DNA of 64,000 nt from the NCBI RefSeq assembly GCF_003046795.1, contig NZ_PZKN01000014.1:32213-96212 (forward strand). Reading direction: 5' to 3'. Positions within the stretch are counted from its first letter, which is position 1, and the number at the start of each line of letters is the position of its first letter. Shown piece by piece: positions 25,602 to 35,108 of this stretch. This DNA is from Desulfonatronum sp. SC1. GTDB taxonomy: Bacteria > Desulfobacterota > Desulfovibrionia > Desulfovibrionales > Desulfonatronaceae. The notes under the pieces were generated by a model, which was given only the letters and a program-made list of their open reading frames with translations, searched no databases and had not been told where the DNA came from. The translations under genes and the position numbers were made by a program.

Positions 25602-28160
25602 TCATTGTCTTAAAATAGTTAGCCCATCTATGCGCAAATCCGAGGCTCCGAAGTAAACCAGCGAGAAGCTCAGTGGAAGGTTGTTCTGGATATCTAGTGA
25701 AAATTCTAAATCCTCTCCTGCAATAAGCTCATAGACGGGTCCTTTTTTCGTATTCCAATCAAGCTCGACATGCAGAACTCCAAGCCGCGTCCCTGGAAGA
25801 GAATTATCTTCAAAAGCCAATTTAATGGCATAGTTGCCCGGAGCCATTGGCATTCTCGGTCCATAAAATAATATTCTCTTTTCTTCGTGGGACCGGCGGA
25901 AAACAACTTGTTCGTTTTTCAGGTCGGTGTACCCTGCTCGGAAAAATAGAGGTGCCGCCAGTTCAACTGATTGCCCTGGATTAAGAAAGCGCCAACGGCC
26001 TCCAGTAAGCAGCGCCATGTCCAGGTCGATTTCCCCTTCGTGAAGCTGCAGGTGCAAGGTGACCTGGGAGAATGTCTCTAGGGGAGCATGGGCAGTGAAC
26101 CAATCCCATTCTCCTGACTCCACGCGAACCATCTTCTCTGAAAGGACCTCCCCGTCATCATTATGCACCCTGGCCAGGAGAAGACCATTTCCTCTGGCCC
26201 GGACAAGATAGCGAAGTTCCGGGGCCGGCGGTGTCGCGGTCAAGGGAAGCGTTACTGAGGAATCAGACGATTGCAAATTCACAAACGTCCAACCACTGGC
26301 CTCCTCATCGTCCCTCAAAGTTCCCCCAGTCCTTCGAGCGTTTTCCATTGCAAACAGTCTGGCTGGAAACAACGGCTTCTTCTCAAAATCAGATTCAGGA
26401 TATTGCTGCGAGGAGCATTGACGATCCAGGATGCGAAAAGCCCATACAGGTCCATCTTGAGCCAAAAACTCTAAGCAAGGATGGTTTAGATACGTTCGCA
26501 GCAAATAGGATACGGGAAATGGTGCAACTTTTTCAGGATAAATGTCCTCATGCACCAAAAGGTGACGAATCCCCCTGGATTGGAGATTCTCGATCTGATC
26601 TTCGCTCAAATAGCCTTGATTGACACTCTCAAAGCGTCTGAACACATCCTCAAAATACGCCATGTCTATGGCTGGCGTGTATCCGTTGATCATCCTGATT
26701 CGATACGTGATGGCGTAGTGCTGATAAATGGAACCGAAATGGCTATCTCCGGGCCAAAGTGTTACTATGAACGCGCGGGGGAAGATACCCATTTCATTGG
26801 CATCATCGACCACGGCTTGATAAGCATGCTGTTCATTTTCCAGGTAGGATAACGTGGGACTCGGCAAAAGCAGATAGCTTCCAATCACAACTCCCCCCAC
26901 CCCTCCGATGCAAACGGTTCTCCACCAAGCATGTCGCGGCCCGATGCGAACCACTGCATACAATGCCAATGCCCCGCCCAGGGCCAAAAGGGTTGGCATG
27001 AGCGTGAATATTTTCCCAGCTTGGCGGATCATGGCATAATGAGGAATCACTTCTCGAACGAGCGCGAAAAGACCGCCACTGCGTAAGCCATGCGGTCCAA
27101 GGGCCAGAAGGGCAATCCCTGCGATACCCCCCAGAAGAAATATCCAAAATAGCATGTTCCGCCATTGCGTCCGTGGGTTCCGCAGAAACATCGACACAAA
27201 GGCCAGACTGCCTAAGACCATCAGGATCGGAAAAGTGATCCCCACATGAACCTGGTTGGATATTCCTTGGGCTTCCCAGGAAAGAAAGCCGCTTTTTTGC
27301 GGTGAAAAAAGTCCCACCTCCCTCAAATCCCTTCCGCTCCCCATATGTGTATCCTCAAGAGAGGCAGACTGCGAGGTAACGGCAAAGACCAGCACAACCA
27401 TAATTACGGCGAGAGGAAGCATTGCTCGTGCGATCACCAGCACACGCCCACGCAGTTGCATAACCACACGCGGTTCGGCGATAACGGACATTACACACCA
27501 TCCGGGCAGAAGCAGGCAACTGAAAAAAAAGACATGCAAATCCGCGAAAAATGCCATCATTACGGAGAGACCCGCCAGGAACCCGCCAAAAATATTACCG
27601 TCACGAATGGCCATGTCCAGGCCAAGAAGCAACAACGGAACCCACATCATGGCGTACCCAGCAGGGCTTGCATCGAACAATTGCATCCATCGAAACGGCA
27701 GGGCTATTGCAAAGACACTGAATAGGGCAACAACCCACTCATCTTTCACGTACCGACGCAAAAACAACCATGTTGCCAATAAAGATACCCATAGGGAAAC
27801 TAGCCCCGCGACATTCATCCCGAACGCCTGCCCACCGATGAGCGCTCCGGCCGTGTAAATCAGCGAAAATGGAACATAATACCCGCCGGGAAGATACCTA
27901 TCCGTGTCATTTCCTGTGTTGAATTCGTAGAGATTGTAAAACAGGGGCGTACCTCCTGTGACCCATTCCTTGACCAGTTGAAAATAGTACAGCAACTGCA
28001 AGGCATCTGAAGGTACCATGTGGCGCACGGATTGGTCTGCCCCCCCGTGAGCCGATATAGCTACAGCGGTTGTCAAATGCATGGGCAGCGGCCATGACAG
28101 GACACACCAGACAATGAGACTCAAAACAAAACTTGCAGGAATCAGTATAACTGTTTTCAT
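25602..28160 (-). CDS. large YfhO-like integral membrane protein
   Basis: This 852-residue protein has about eleven N-terminal hydrophobic helices (to about residue 440). A long periplasmic part follows, containing a region with a GIRHLLVHED segment and a C-terminal beta-rich domain. The helical part resembles YfhO/GT-C fold proteins such as those that glycosylate lipoteichoic acid. I start at the ATG at 28160, immediately before the first helix. An ATG at 28196 is also in frame. Its base composition is slightly more AT-rich than the cluster on its left. The substrate is unknown. Confidence 0.65.
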   Translation of the reverse strand: MKTVILIPASFVLSLIVWCVLSWPLPMHLTTAVAISAHGGADQSVRHMVPSDALQLLYYFQLVKEWVTGGTPLFYNLYEFNTGNDTDRYLPGGYYVPFSLIYTAGALIGGQAFGMNVAGLVSLWVSLLATWLFLRRYVKDEWVVALFSVFAIALPFRWMQLFDASPAGYAMMWVPLLLLGLDMAIRDGNIFGGFLAGLSVMMAFFADLHVFFFSCLLLPGWCVMSVIAEPRVVMQLRGRVLVIARAMLPLAVIMVVLVFAVTSQSASLEDTHMGSGRDLREVGLFSPQKSGFLSWEAQGISNQVHVGITFPILMVLGSLAFVSMFLRNPRTQWRNMLFWIFLLGGIAGIALLALGPHGLRSGGLFALVREVIPHYAMIRQAGKIFTLMPTLLALGGALALYAVVRIGPRHAWWRTVCIGGVGGVVIGSYLLLPSPTLSYLENEQHAYQAVVDDANEMGIFPRAFIVTLWPGDSHFGSIYQHYAITYRIRMINGYTPAIDMAYFEDVFRRFESVNQGYLSEDQIENLQSRGIRHLLVHEDIYPEKVAPFPVSYLLRTYLNHPCLEFLAQDGPVWAFRILDRQCSSQQYPESDFEKKPLFPARLFAMENARRTGGTLRDDEEASGWTFVNLQSSDSSVTLPLTATPPAPELRYLVRARGNGLLLARVHNDDGEVLSEKMVRVESGEWDWFTAHAPLETFSQVTLHLQLHEGEIDLDMALLTGGRWRFLNPGQSVELAAPLFFRAGYTDLKNEQVVFRRSHEEKRILFYGPRMPMAPGNYAIKLAFEDNSLPGTRLGVLHVELDWNTKKGPVYELIAGEDLEFSLDIQNNLPLSFSLVYFGASDLRIDGLTILRQ

Positions 28161-28339
28161 GACATATAAACTTCTTGAGCTACATAAACTCAACATTGGT
28201 GCTGCACACTTGCAATTTTTACGTGTCTATCAATAGCGGTGATCTGGCTATACTATGTTTTGTCGACTACTACCTACTAACCTTTCTATGAATATTGCAA
28301 ATCTAAGCAAAACCTTTCTCCTGACAACTATTTAATTTT

Positions 28340-29401
28340 TTAAGGTATCAAATATTGACGAATATTGATTTCCGGCCATGAAACCACGGCCTCTCGCAAG
28401 TGTTCCGGCAATACTGCCGTGGCCCCGATCTGCCCGACAACGACTCCCGCCGCGTAATTTGCCAGGAGGCAACCCGTCAAGGATTCCAATCCCGCGGCCA
28501 AGGACAAACCCAGCACGGCAATGACGGTATCCCCGGCGCCGGTCACATCATAGACCTTTCTGGCGGCTGTAGGAATGTGAACGGCTTGGTGGGGCGAACG
28601 AAACAGCAACATCCCCTTGGCCCCCAACGTGATCAACAGTTCCCGGCTTTCAAGCTCGCCCATCAGTCGCTGTCCCGCGGCGAACACGTCCTTGCTCAGG
28701 CTGTCGCCCCCCCCACCGTCGAGCCGCACAGTGCTTTCGACCCCGGCTTCCTTGGTGTTTGGGGTGAGCAGGTCGACGCCGCGATACGCGGGATAGTTCT
28801 CCGGTTTCGGATCCACGATGATCAGGAGTTCGTGGGGCATCGATTCACGGATTCTTCGCAACCTGTCCATGACCGGCCCGGAAACCAAGCCTTTGCCATA
28901 ATCAGAGACGATCAGCACCCTGCACTTCTCGAGCGCCTCTCCGACGCCGTGCAGGAGGTTGTTCATGCCGTCGGCGGATGGCACGCACGCGGATTCCCGG
29001 TCAATCCGGACGATCTGTTGCTGTTGGGCGATGACTCGGGTCTTGCGGGTTGTGGGTCGTTCACATTCTTGAATGCAGCCATCCTCAATGCCGTGTTCCC
29101 GAAACATCTCGCGCATCCGCTCACCAGAGCCGTCGCCCCCCAAAAAACCGAACAAACTAGCCCGCCCTCCCAGGGCGGTAATATTTTTCGCGACATTTCC
29201 AGCTCCGCCGAGTCGATATTCCTCGTTTTCAATTCGGACGACAGGCACCGGAGCCTCCGGAGATATCCGCTCCACGGCTCCGAATATGTACTCGTCCAAC
29301 ATGACGTCGCCGATGATGACCACGGTGTTGCCAGCCAATTTGTCTATACTCGCGAGCAAGTCTTCCGGCTTGTAGGATGTGTTTTCGAAGGAGGAGTTCA
29401 T
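28340..29401 (-). CDS. rfaE1: D-glycero-beta-D-manno-heptose-7-phosphate kinase (HldE/RfaE domain I)
   Basis: This 353-residue PfkB-family kinase shows VVIIGDVMLDEYI, ERISPEAPVPVV, YRLGGAGNVAKNITALGG and the anion-hole VYDVTGAGDTVIAVL near the C-terminus. These residues identify the kinase domain of HldE, which makes heptose-1,7-bisphosphate for ADP-heptose and the lipopolysaccharide core. The second HldE domain (the nucleotidyltransferase) is absent, so that activity must be encoded elsewhere. The ATG at 29401 is chosen because the upstream extension is not family-like. It follows parB on the same strand after 82 bases. Confidence 0.88.
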   Translation of the reverse strand: MNSSFENTSYKPEDLLASIDKLAGNTVVIIGDVMLDEYIFGAVERISPEAPVPVVRIENEEYRLGGAGNVAKNITALGGRASLFGFLGGDGSGERMREMFREHGIEDGCIQECERPTTRKTRVIAQQQQIVRIDRESACVPSADGMNNLLHGVGEALEKCRVLIVSDYGKGLVSGPVMDRLRRIRESMPHELLIIVDPKPENYPAYRGVDLLTPNTKEAGVESTVRLDGGGGDSLSKDVFAAGQRLMGELESRELLITLGAKGMLLFRSPHQAVHIPTAARKVYDVTGAGDTVIAVLGLSLAAGLESLTGCLLANYAAGVVVGQIGATAVLPEHLREAVVSWPEINIRQYLIP

Positions 29402-29483
29402 GGCAAAATTAATAGCGAGGGCTTTGTGTAAAAAGTTCGCCACTGTACTTGAGTAGAATCTACCACTATCTTTTGGTGGAAAC

Positions 29484-30374
29484 TCATGACGCGTCGACCC
29501 CAAGTATTTTCAATAATCTGGCCAGTTCGTCCTTTGATCCGTAGCGCATGGTCATGCTACCCTTTTCTTCCGTACCGCGAAGTTTGACCCCTCGCAGGCC
29601 GACCTCGCGAATGATCATCTCCTCGAACCTGACCATCCGCTCACTCTTAGCGATCGCTGGCATTTCTTGCTCCTGCCGAGCCTGGAACGCAAACCGCCCG
29701 TGCTCCTTCCAGTATGCGGCATGTCGCTCAGACTCTCGAACGCTGAGGTCGTCAGAGATGATTCTGTCCCGGAGCGACATTTGGCCCTCCGGATCCGTTA
29801 TGCCCGCCAACACTCGACCGTGTCCGGCCGTGTAGAGCTTTTCCTGTATATCCTTTTGCATGTGCTCTGGGAGTTGCAGCAACCGCAGCAAGTTCGCGAT
29901 ATGGGGACGGCTGAGTCCGGTTCGTTCGGCGAGTTCGTTTTGCGTGGCTTGAAATTCGTCTTGAAGCTGCTGAAGGGCTTGAGCTTGTTCCAGTGCATTG
30001 AGATCTTCGCGTTGGACGTTCTCGATCAGTGCCAGAGCCAGGCTTTCCTTGTCCCCAAGATCCCTGATGATCGCCGGAATGTGTCGCAGCTCGGCGAGTT
30101 TGCTCGCTCTCCATCGACGTTCCCCGGCCACCAGTTCATATTCGTCCGGATGAGTTCCAGGGCGAACAAGGATCGGTTGCAAAACCCCCTGCGCCTTGAT
30201 CGATGCGGCCAGTTCCTCTAGGGATTCGGTTGAAAAGTATTTACGCGGTTGATATCGATTAGCCCTCAGGCTATCCACGTTGATCATCGTCACGTCGCGC
30301 CCGTTCTGGGTTTCACCCCGCTCCGTGTCGCCCAGCAGCGCACCGAGTCCCTTACCCAGCCCCCGTACAGCCAT
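29484..30374 (-). CDS. parB: chromosome-partitioning protein ParB
   Basis: This 296-residue protein begins MAVRGLGKGLGALLGD with a strong AAGGAGGAGG site upstream. The ParB/Spo0J order is clear. The arginine patch GERRWRASKLAEL in the CTP-binding N-domain is followed by the helix-turn-helix LAERTGLSRPHIANLLRLLQLP, which binds parS. A C-terminal dimerisation segment ends the protein. A matching parS is present at 32026-32041. Unusually, parA is not adjacent but lies beyond a divergently oriented small gene. Confidence 0.95.
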   Translation of the reverse strand: MAVRGLGKGLGALLGDTERGETQNGRDVTMINVDSLRANRYQPRKYFSTESLEELAASIKAQGVLQPILVRPGTHPDEYELVAGERRWRASKLAELRHIPAIIRDLGDKESLALALIENVQREDLNALEQAQALQQLQDEFQATQNELAERTGLSRPHIANLLRLLQLPEHMQKDIQEKLYTAGHGRVLAGITDPEGQMSLRDRIISDDLSVRESERHAAYWKEHGRFAFQARQEQEMPAIAKSERMVRFEEMIIREVGLRGVKLRGTEEKGSMTMRYGSKDELARLLKILGVDAS

Positions 30375-30495
30375 GAACCTCCTCCTTTCACCTTGACATC
30401 GCACGTTCAAGAAGCATCTCATTGCTACGCAACATGTCGTGCAATTGTGAACCACACGGAACCATTAACGAATTTATTCGCAAAAAGGAGTCAGC

Positions 30496-30894
30496 ATGTC
30501 CTCGAACGACATTATTCACGCCTTCGACGCCCAAGGTAAACCCCTTGGGGTCTTTATCCCGTTTGCCCTTTGGGAGCAACTGGACCAAAAAACTCGGAAT
30601 GCCTTGGAACGTCCCACCGCGAAATTCCAAGAAATCAAGGAACCTATCGGCGATTGGGAAATGCTCGTTTCGTGCTGGGATTTTCCCTACCCCGTGGACA
30701 CGGACGTTCATTGCCGACTCTGCGACAACCAAACACAGGACTGGCAGCAGGACAACCCACGTAAATTTCTTCTTAAGGCGGCCAACCTAGGCGGCTTGGT
30801 GTCGTTCGAATGTGCTCAATGCCAAGCTCGGATACGAAAAAACCACTTCAAAGACGCCATTGACGTGAACTGTACTCAGCCGTTTTCAGGATAA
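30496..30894 (+). CDS. conserved-looking zinc-ribbon protein of unknown function between parB and parA
   Basis: This 132-residue protein has AAAGGAGT six bases before the ATG, so it is very likely translated. Cysteine pairs HCRLC (near 73-76) and ECAQC (near 109-112) could hold one zinc. The N-terminal half contains an IIHAFDAQGKPLGVFIPF strand pair and no known domain. It is transcribed opposite to parA and parB and is followed by a strong hairpin terminator. A role in DNA segregation or replication is possible from position only. Confidence 0.7.
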   Translation: MSSNDIIHAFDAQGKPLGVFIPFALWEQLDQKTRNALERPTAKFQEIKEPIGDWEMLVSCWDFPYPVDTDVHCRLCDNQTQDWQQDNPRKFLLKAANLGGLVSFECAQCQARIRKNHFKDAIDVNCTQPFSG

Positions 30895-30931
30895 TCCCAG
30901 GCAACCCACTCAGCCCGCATTTCAATATCAA

Positions 30932-30990
30932 CGGCCCGAAGCCTTGGTCCTCACGATCAGGATCAAGCCTTCGGGCCGTGTATTTTCTCG
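30932..30990 (+). terminator. rho-independent terminator
   Basis: A 10-bp GC-rich stem (CGGCCCGAAG at 30932-30941 with its complement at 30969-30978) is followed by TGTATTTTCTC. It lies 38 bases after the zinc-ribbon gene and 27 before the 3' end of the convergent parA, so it may serve both strands. Confidence 0.75.
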
Positions 30991-31016
30991 TTCACGCAAA
31001 ATATTGACAACTCACA

Positions 31017-31832
31017 CTACAAGACGGAAAAAAAGTCGGAGCCTTGCTCCTTGATGCTTTTCCTTCTCTCATCAAGCCGAGCGAAGCATTCCTCCGCGAA
31101 TTTAAGATAGGCCTGCGATCCTTTGGACTTGATATCGTAATTGATTACAGGGAGCCCATGGCTTGGCGCCTCGGACAGTCGAACGTTTCTTGGAATCGGT
31201 GTTGTAAAGACCTGACCGGGAAAATGGGTATATACCTCGGTTTCCACATCCTTGGTAAGATTACTGCGAGGGTCGTGCATGGTCAGCACCACACCCAAAA
31301 GATCCAATCTCGCATTCAGTCGCTGACGAACCAGTTTGAAAGTCCGCATCAACTGGGCCATCCCCTCCAGAGCATAAAACTCACATTGCATCGGCACGAT
31401 TAAGTGTCGGGCCGCGCACAAGGCATTCACCGTCAACAATCCCAACGACGGCGGGCAGTCGATGACCACAAAGTCAAAATCGTGCTCCAGCGATTTGATG
31501 CCGTCGCGCAGATAGAATTCACGATTTTTTTTCCCAACCAATTCCAGCTCCGCGCCGACCAGATCCGACGTGGCGGGAAGCACGGACAGATATGGAAAGC
31601 TTGTCGCGTGGACGGCCTTATGGAAATCCTGTGCAGAATAATACACAGAATAAAGGTCTCCACGGTTCACGTGTTTGTCCCACCCTACTCCACTCGTGGC
31701 ATTCCCTTGAGGATCACAATCAACCAGGAGGACTTTTTTTTCCATCACGGCTAAACATGCTGCGAGGTTTACGGCGGTTGTCGTTTTTCCCACCCCACCT
31801 TTTTGATTTGCAAGCACTATGACTTCAGTCAC
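31017..31832 (-). CDS. parA: chromosome-partitioning ATPase ParA (Soj)
   Basis: This 271-residue protein has the deviant Walker A motif KGGVGKTTTAVNLAACLA, Walker A' VLLVDCDPQGNATSG, and Walker B FVVIDCPPSLGLLT. It closely matches chromosomal Soj/ParA. The GTG at 31832 is chosen as start because VTEVIVLANQKGG is the family N-terminus and GGTGG lies seven bases before it. The 28 codons open upstream are not family-like. The parS palindrome and an FNR-type box lie 170-220 bases upstream. Confidence 0.92.
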   Translation of the reverse strand: MTEVIVLANQKGGVGKTTTAVNLAACLAVMEKKVLLVDCDPQGNATSGVGWDKHVNRGDLYSVYYSAQDFHKAVHATSFPYLSVLPATSDLVGAELELVGKKNREFYLRDGIKSLEHDFDFVVIDCPPSLGLLTVNALCAARHLIVPMQCEFYALEGMAQLMRTFKLVRQRLNARLDLLGVVLTMHDPRSNLTKDVETEVYTHFPGQVFTTPIPRNVRLSEAPSHGLPVINYDIKSKGSQAYLKFAEECFARLDERRKSIKEQGSDFFSVL

Positions 31833-31998
31833 TGTATACCACCATTTGTTTTCCCGAACGCTATCCTCCCAGCGTACACGCCCGACCAAACCTGGGTTCG
31901 CAACATCGCACCACACTAGCGAGTTTGCGGAGCCGGGATTAGCCGGGCGTTCTGAAAAGAATAATAGCCGCTGAGCAGCTACGGGTGATTAACGTCTC

Positions 31999-32012
31999 TT
32001 GATGTAAATCAA
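31999..32012. promoter_or_regulatory. FNR/HcpR-type palindrome upstream of parA
   Basis: TTGATGTAAATCAA fits TTGAT-N4-ATCAA, the half-site pair of FNR-family regulators. It overlaps the left arm of the parS palindrome by four bases. Similar boxes precede the hcp-related genes at 57.5-61.7 kb. It may be coincidental here. Confidence 0.4.
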
Positions 32013-32058
32013 GTCGGAGAGTTAATGTTTCACGTGAAACATTAACTCTCCGACTTGA
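32009..32058. promoter_or_regulatory. parS: parS site embedded in a perfect 50-bp palindrome
   Basis: The core TGTTTCACGTGAAACA (32026-32041) is a canonical parS sequence. The inverted symmetry continues without mismatch for 25 bases on each side of the centre between 32033 and 32034. The right arm also encodes the last codons of the small gene ending at 32042. It is the expected ParB loading site for the parA and parB genes just to the left. The extended arms could additionally form a cruciform or an RNA hairpin. Confidence 0.92.
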
Positions 32059-32338
32059 ACGACCGATGACAGAATTCTTGAGCATCTCGCAGAGCATCGA
32101 GAAGAAGCACGGCCTCTTGAACGTTTCGCTTTTTTACGACCATATGCAGTTGCCGGGTCAGGTGGAGGAAGTCTTCTGCTTCGGAATGCCATGCTTCCTG
32201 TGCATTTATGGTCATTTTTTCAGTGGCTTGCAAAAAAGAGGCGACCTCATTCAGAGCTGGCAATTCACCAGAATCTGCTGCCTGCTGTATTGCCAAAAAC
32301 AACTCTTGCATTTGGTTTTTAAGCGCTGGAAAATTCAT
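32042..32338 (-). CDS. small alpha-helical protein of unknown function next to parS
   Basis: This 98-residue protein has no signal or membrane segment. Its helical, acidic/basic pattern starts MNFPALKNQMQELFLAIQQA and contains one Trp and one Cys. I do not recognise the family. Its final codons FKSES and stop form the right arm of the parS palindrome, so its 3' end and the partition site are physically merged. It follows the SPFH gene by 46 bases on the same strand and may be co-transcribed with it. Confidence 0.55.
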   Translation of the reverse strand: MNFPALKNQMQELFLAIQQAADSGELPALNEVASFLQATEKMTINAQEAWHSEAEDFLHLTRQLHMVVKKRNVQEAVLLLDALRDAQEFCHRSFKSES

Positions 32339-32384
32339 CGGATGTAGATGTGTTAGAAGGAAAATCAGGATGTGTTGTTTATAC

Positions 32385-33116
32385 CTATGGACGATTCAAT
32401 CTCAAAAAGTCAAGTGGAATAGGCAAAATAGTTGCTTGTCCCGATGCAGCCATTTCACGCATGGTTTGCAGGTAGCGCAAGGAAAGGGCTTCAGGGTTGC
32501 GTGAGATGATTTCCGCGGCCTGCGTTAACCTTTCAGCCGCCTGAAACTCACCTTCGGCGTTGATAATTTTAGCGCGCCGTTCACGTTCGGCTTCAGCCTG
32601 TTTGGCCATGGCTCGCTGCATTTCCGTAGGCAGGTCGACGTGCTTCAATTCAACACCAGAAACCTTGATGCCCCAGGCATCCGTTTGGGCATCAAGAATG
32701 GATTGTATTTGCATGTTCACTTCTTCACGCTGGGATAATATCTGATCCAGCTCAACAGCCCCGCAAACGCTGCGCAAAGTGGTTTGAGAAAGTTGTGAGG
32801 TCGCGAACAAAAAATCTTCGATGGCCAGGACGGACTTGGATGGTTCGATAACGCGGAAATATATGACTGCATTGACCTTGATGCTCACGTTGTCCTTGGT
32901 GATGACATCCTGGTGAGGGACGTCCATGGCTACGGTACGGAGGCTGGTTTTAACCATTTTATCCAAAAGGGGGATCAGGATAATCAAGCCAGGACCCTTG
33001 GTGGCGACATACCGGCCTAAACGAAAAATAACTCCTCGCTCGTATTCATTGAGAATACGGATCGCGGAGAAAAGAAAAAAAGCGACAATAAGCAGTATTG
33101 GGAGATAAGCAGTCAT
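32385..33116 (-). CDS. SPFH/band 7 (stomatin/slipin-like) membrane protein
   Basis: This 243-residue protein starts at the ATG at 33116, behind an AGGAGG site. One N-terminal membrane helix (about 2-22) is followed by [13 protein letters not shown] and the band 7 domain with [24 protein letters not shown] helical tail [20 protein letters not shown] follows, of the slipin/YbbK type. The gene lies four bases downstream of the nfeD stop codon. That pairing of slipin and NfeD is widespread and indicates a joint role in membrane microdomain organisation or quality control. Confidence 0.9.
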   Translation of the reverse strand: MTAYLPILLIVAFFLFSAIRILNEYERGVIFRLGRYVATKGPGLIILIPLLDKMVKTSLRTVAMDVPHQDVITKDNVSIKVNAVIYFRVIEPSKSVLAIEDFLFATSQLSQTTLRSVCGAVELDQILSQREEVNMQIQSILDAQTDAWGIKVSGVELKHVDLPTEMQRAMAKQAEAERERRAKIINAEGEFQAAERLTQAAEIISRNPEALSLRYLQTMREMAASGQATILPIPLDFLRLNRP

Positions 33117-33120
33117 GAAA

Positions 33121-34440
33121 TCAACCTCCTGACGTGTTATGTGTTGACGTTGGAATGACATGAAGAACAAGCCCGTCGACGTTTGAAACTGAGACCAAGT
33201 CGTCAGGCTGCAAAGTTAGCGGGGTGTCACTGATAGCTGTCCAGGTTTCTCCTTGTAAATGGACGATGCCTTGATCCTTAGACCAATGTTTGACCTTGGC
33301 GGTACACCCAAGGAGTTGATGAGGACCACTAAACGGCTTGCTGCGGTGGGCTTTCGCGACTAGATACAAACAGAAGCCGATAAACGCGGAAATTCCGATA
33401 GTTGTAACGATTATGCTGGTCATGGGAACTCCTCCAAACCCGTACTCGAACCGAAACAAAATTACCGACCCAAAGAAAAGAGAAATCACGGCGGCAAGGC
33501 TGAGGAGTCCGAAGCTGGAGATCATCAATTCAAGACCAAAAAGCATCAGGCCAAAGAGGATCAGCAGGAGGCCGGCGACATTGGTCGGTAGAATGGATAA
33601 AGCGTACAAACCCAGGAGCAGACAGAGACCGCCGAGAACGCCGGGAAAAATCGCGCCCGGGTTGGTCAACTCGAAAAAAATCCCAGCCAACCCACCCATT
33701 AATAGAAAATAGGCTATTTGCGGATCAAGCATCCAAGAAAGAATGGAATACCAGAGACCTGGTTGAAAATCGACGATCGCGACATCGTCGATGTTGTAAT
33801 AGATTCGTTCGTTTTGCCACTCAAACCCGCGAATGCCGATTTGTTCAATAAAGTCCGGAACACTGACCGCAACGAGATCGACCACGCGGAGCATGGCAGC
33901 CTCAGTTCCGGTAAGGTTGGCGCTTTCCCTCACAGCGCTGACGTACCAATCAACGTTCCTCCCGCGACTCTGAGCTGATGCCCTAACCAAACTCAAGAAA
34001 TCATTGAGGATCTTGTCCGCCATGGCCTCGGGAATATCCTCTCCACCGACACCTACGGGGCGTGCGGAACCGATGTTGGAGTTAGGACTCATCCCGGCTA
34101 TGGCGGATGCGGCGACGAGAAAGACGCCAGCCGAGGCCGCTCGAGACCCGTCGGGACCTACCCAGATGGCTACAGGCAATGGCGCATTCAAAATCTGTTT
34201 GACCATGTTCCGGGTAGTCTCTCCGAGACCTCCTGGCGTGTCCAATTGAAGGACAAGCAGTTGGGCTCGTTCCTTGAAGGCATGATTCATCGCTTCCTGA
34301 AGAAGGTCTTGTTGTGCGGGATTGATGGACCCCTGAATCTTCAAAACATGGATCGGAAAGTTGTCATTGGCTGAAACAGGGGCGGAAAGGATTAAGAAAA
34401 GCGAGAGAAGAAGCAATTGGAAAAAGAGCGCATGTCTCAT
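33121..34440 (-). CDS. NfeD-family ClpP-class membrane serine protease
   Basis: This 439-residue protein has a signal peptide (about 1-24) and a periplasmic ClpP-like domain with LQLDTPGG and nucleophile Ser103 in RAASAGVF. Four or five membrane helices (about 225-365) and a C-terminal OB-fold NfeD domain follow. In archaeal 1510-N the dyad is Ser and Lys. In the region where I expect the lysine ([12 protein letters not shown], residues 162-173) I see none, and the position usually read as Lys in bacterial relatives appears to be Ser168. The lysine may lie elsewhere or the protease may be altered. It is paired with the SPFH gene. Confidence 0.88.
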   Translation of the reverse strand: MRHALFFQLLLLSLFLILSAPVSANDNFPIHVLKIQGSINPAQQDLLQEAMNHAFKERAQLLVLQLDTPGGLGETTRNMVKQILNAPLPVAIWVGPDGSRAASAGVFLVAASAIAGMSPNSNIGSARPVGVGGEDIPEAMADKILNDFLSLVRASAQSRGRNVDWYVSAVRESANLTGTEAAMLRVVDLVAVSVPDFIEQIGIRGFEWQNERIYYNIDDVAIVDFQPGLWYSILSWMLDPQIAYFLLMGGLAGIFFELTNPGAIFPGVLGGLCLLLGLYALSILPTNVAGLLLILFGLMLFGLELMISSFGLLSLAAVISLFFGSVILFRFEYGFGGVPMTSIIVTTIGISAFIGFCLYLVAKAHRSKPFSGPHQLLGCTAKVKHWSKDQGIVHLQGETWTAISDTPLTLQPDDLVSVSNVDGLVLHVIPTSTHNTSGG

Positions 34441-34499
34441 GAGGGGGCTCGCAGGGTAAGAAATCGATGTTGAGTCTTTATTTCTTTAAATATTCAGGA

Positions 34500-35102
34500 T
34501 CAGGGGGTCAAGCCGCGGATGATGTCCCAAGCCGCTTTTTTGATCGGTTTGTTGTCCGGCAGCATGTCGTCAAGGCTCGGGAGTATGACATGTCTGGTCT
34601 GCGGGGAGCCTGGGGCATCGTGATGCCCGGTGTGGATAAGGTTAACGAAAAAAGCACTGATGCAGTCGCCGAAGTCGAGAATGTACTTTGGGCTAAACTC
34701 GGCGACGACGCGGACAAAAGCCGCCTCCGCGACGTCATTGGTTATCGGAGTTGGAGAATACACGGCCAACGGCCAAAAAGCCACATCCTCCAAGCACCAA
34801 GGCATGGCTTTGTCAATTATGGCATGGATCAGGCGAACGCGCTCCTCATTGGGCAGTCCACGAAAGTCATGATCAAGTGGCGCATAGGTGATGATCGCGA
34901 CAATGGGTGGTTGAAGTCGCCGCCTGTAGAACATAAGGGGTTCGGGGTAAGGAGCAAGAACGGTATTCTTTGGCACCGAGGGTCGAGGCGTTGCAGATAC
35001 GAAATCTCCTTCAACAAGCCTGACGATCTCCTGGGCGACACTCGGTGTTCGCAGTATGAACCGTAAACCGATTTCTCGCCAAATCCGTGTACGTTCGTCC
35101 AT
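34500..35102 (-). CDS. conserved-looking protein of unknown function downstream of coaBC
   Basis: This 200-residue protein has no signal peptide or membrane helices and starts MDERTRIWREIGLRFILRTP. Segments such as APYPEPLMFYRRRL and KYILDFGDCISAFF look well structured, but I do not recognise the fold. It begins six bases after the coaBC stop codon, so it is almost certainly co-transcribed with it. A role in coenzyme A metabolism is only a positional guess. Confidence 0.6.
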   Translation of the reverse strand: MDERTRIWREIGLRFILRTPSVAQEIVRLVEGDFVSATPRPSVPKNTVLAPYPEPLMFYRRRLQPPIVAIITYAPLDHDFRGLPNEERVRLIHAIIDKAMPWCLEDVAFWPLAVYSPTPITNDVAEAAFVRVVAEFSPKYILDFGDCISAFFVNLIHTGHHDAPGSPQTRHVILPSLDDMLPDNKPIKKAAWDIIRGLTP

Positions 35103-35108
35103 GGTCGA

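Noticed and set aside
28400..29431. 343-codon frame antisense to the heptose kinase
   Set aside because: Shadow frame; the kinase motifs are unambiguous on the minus strand.
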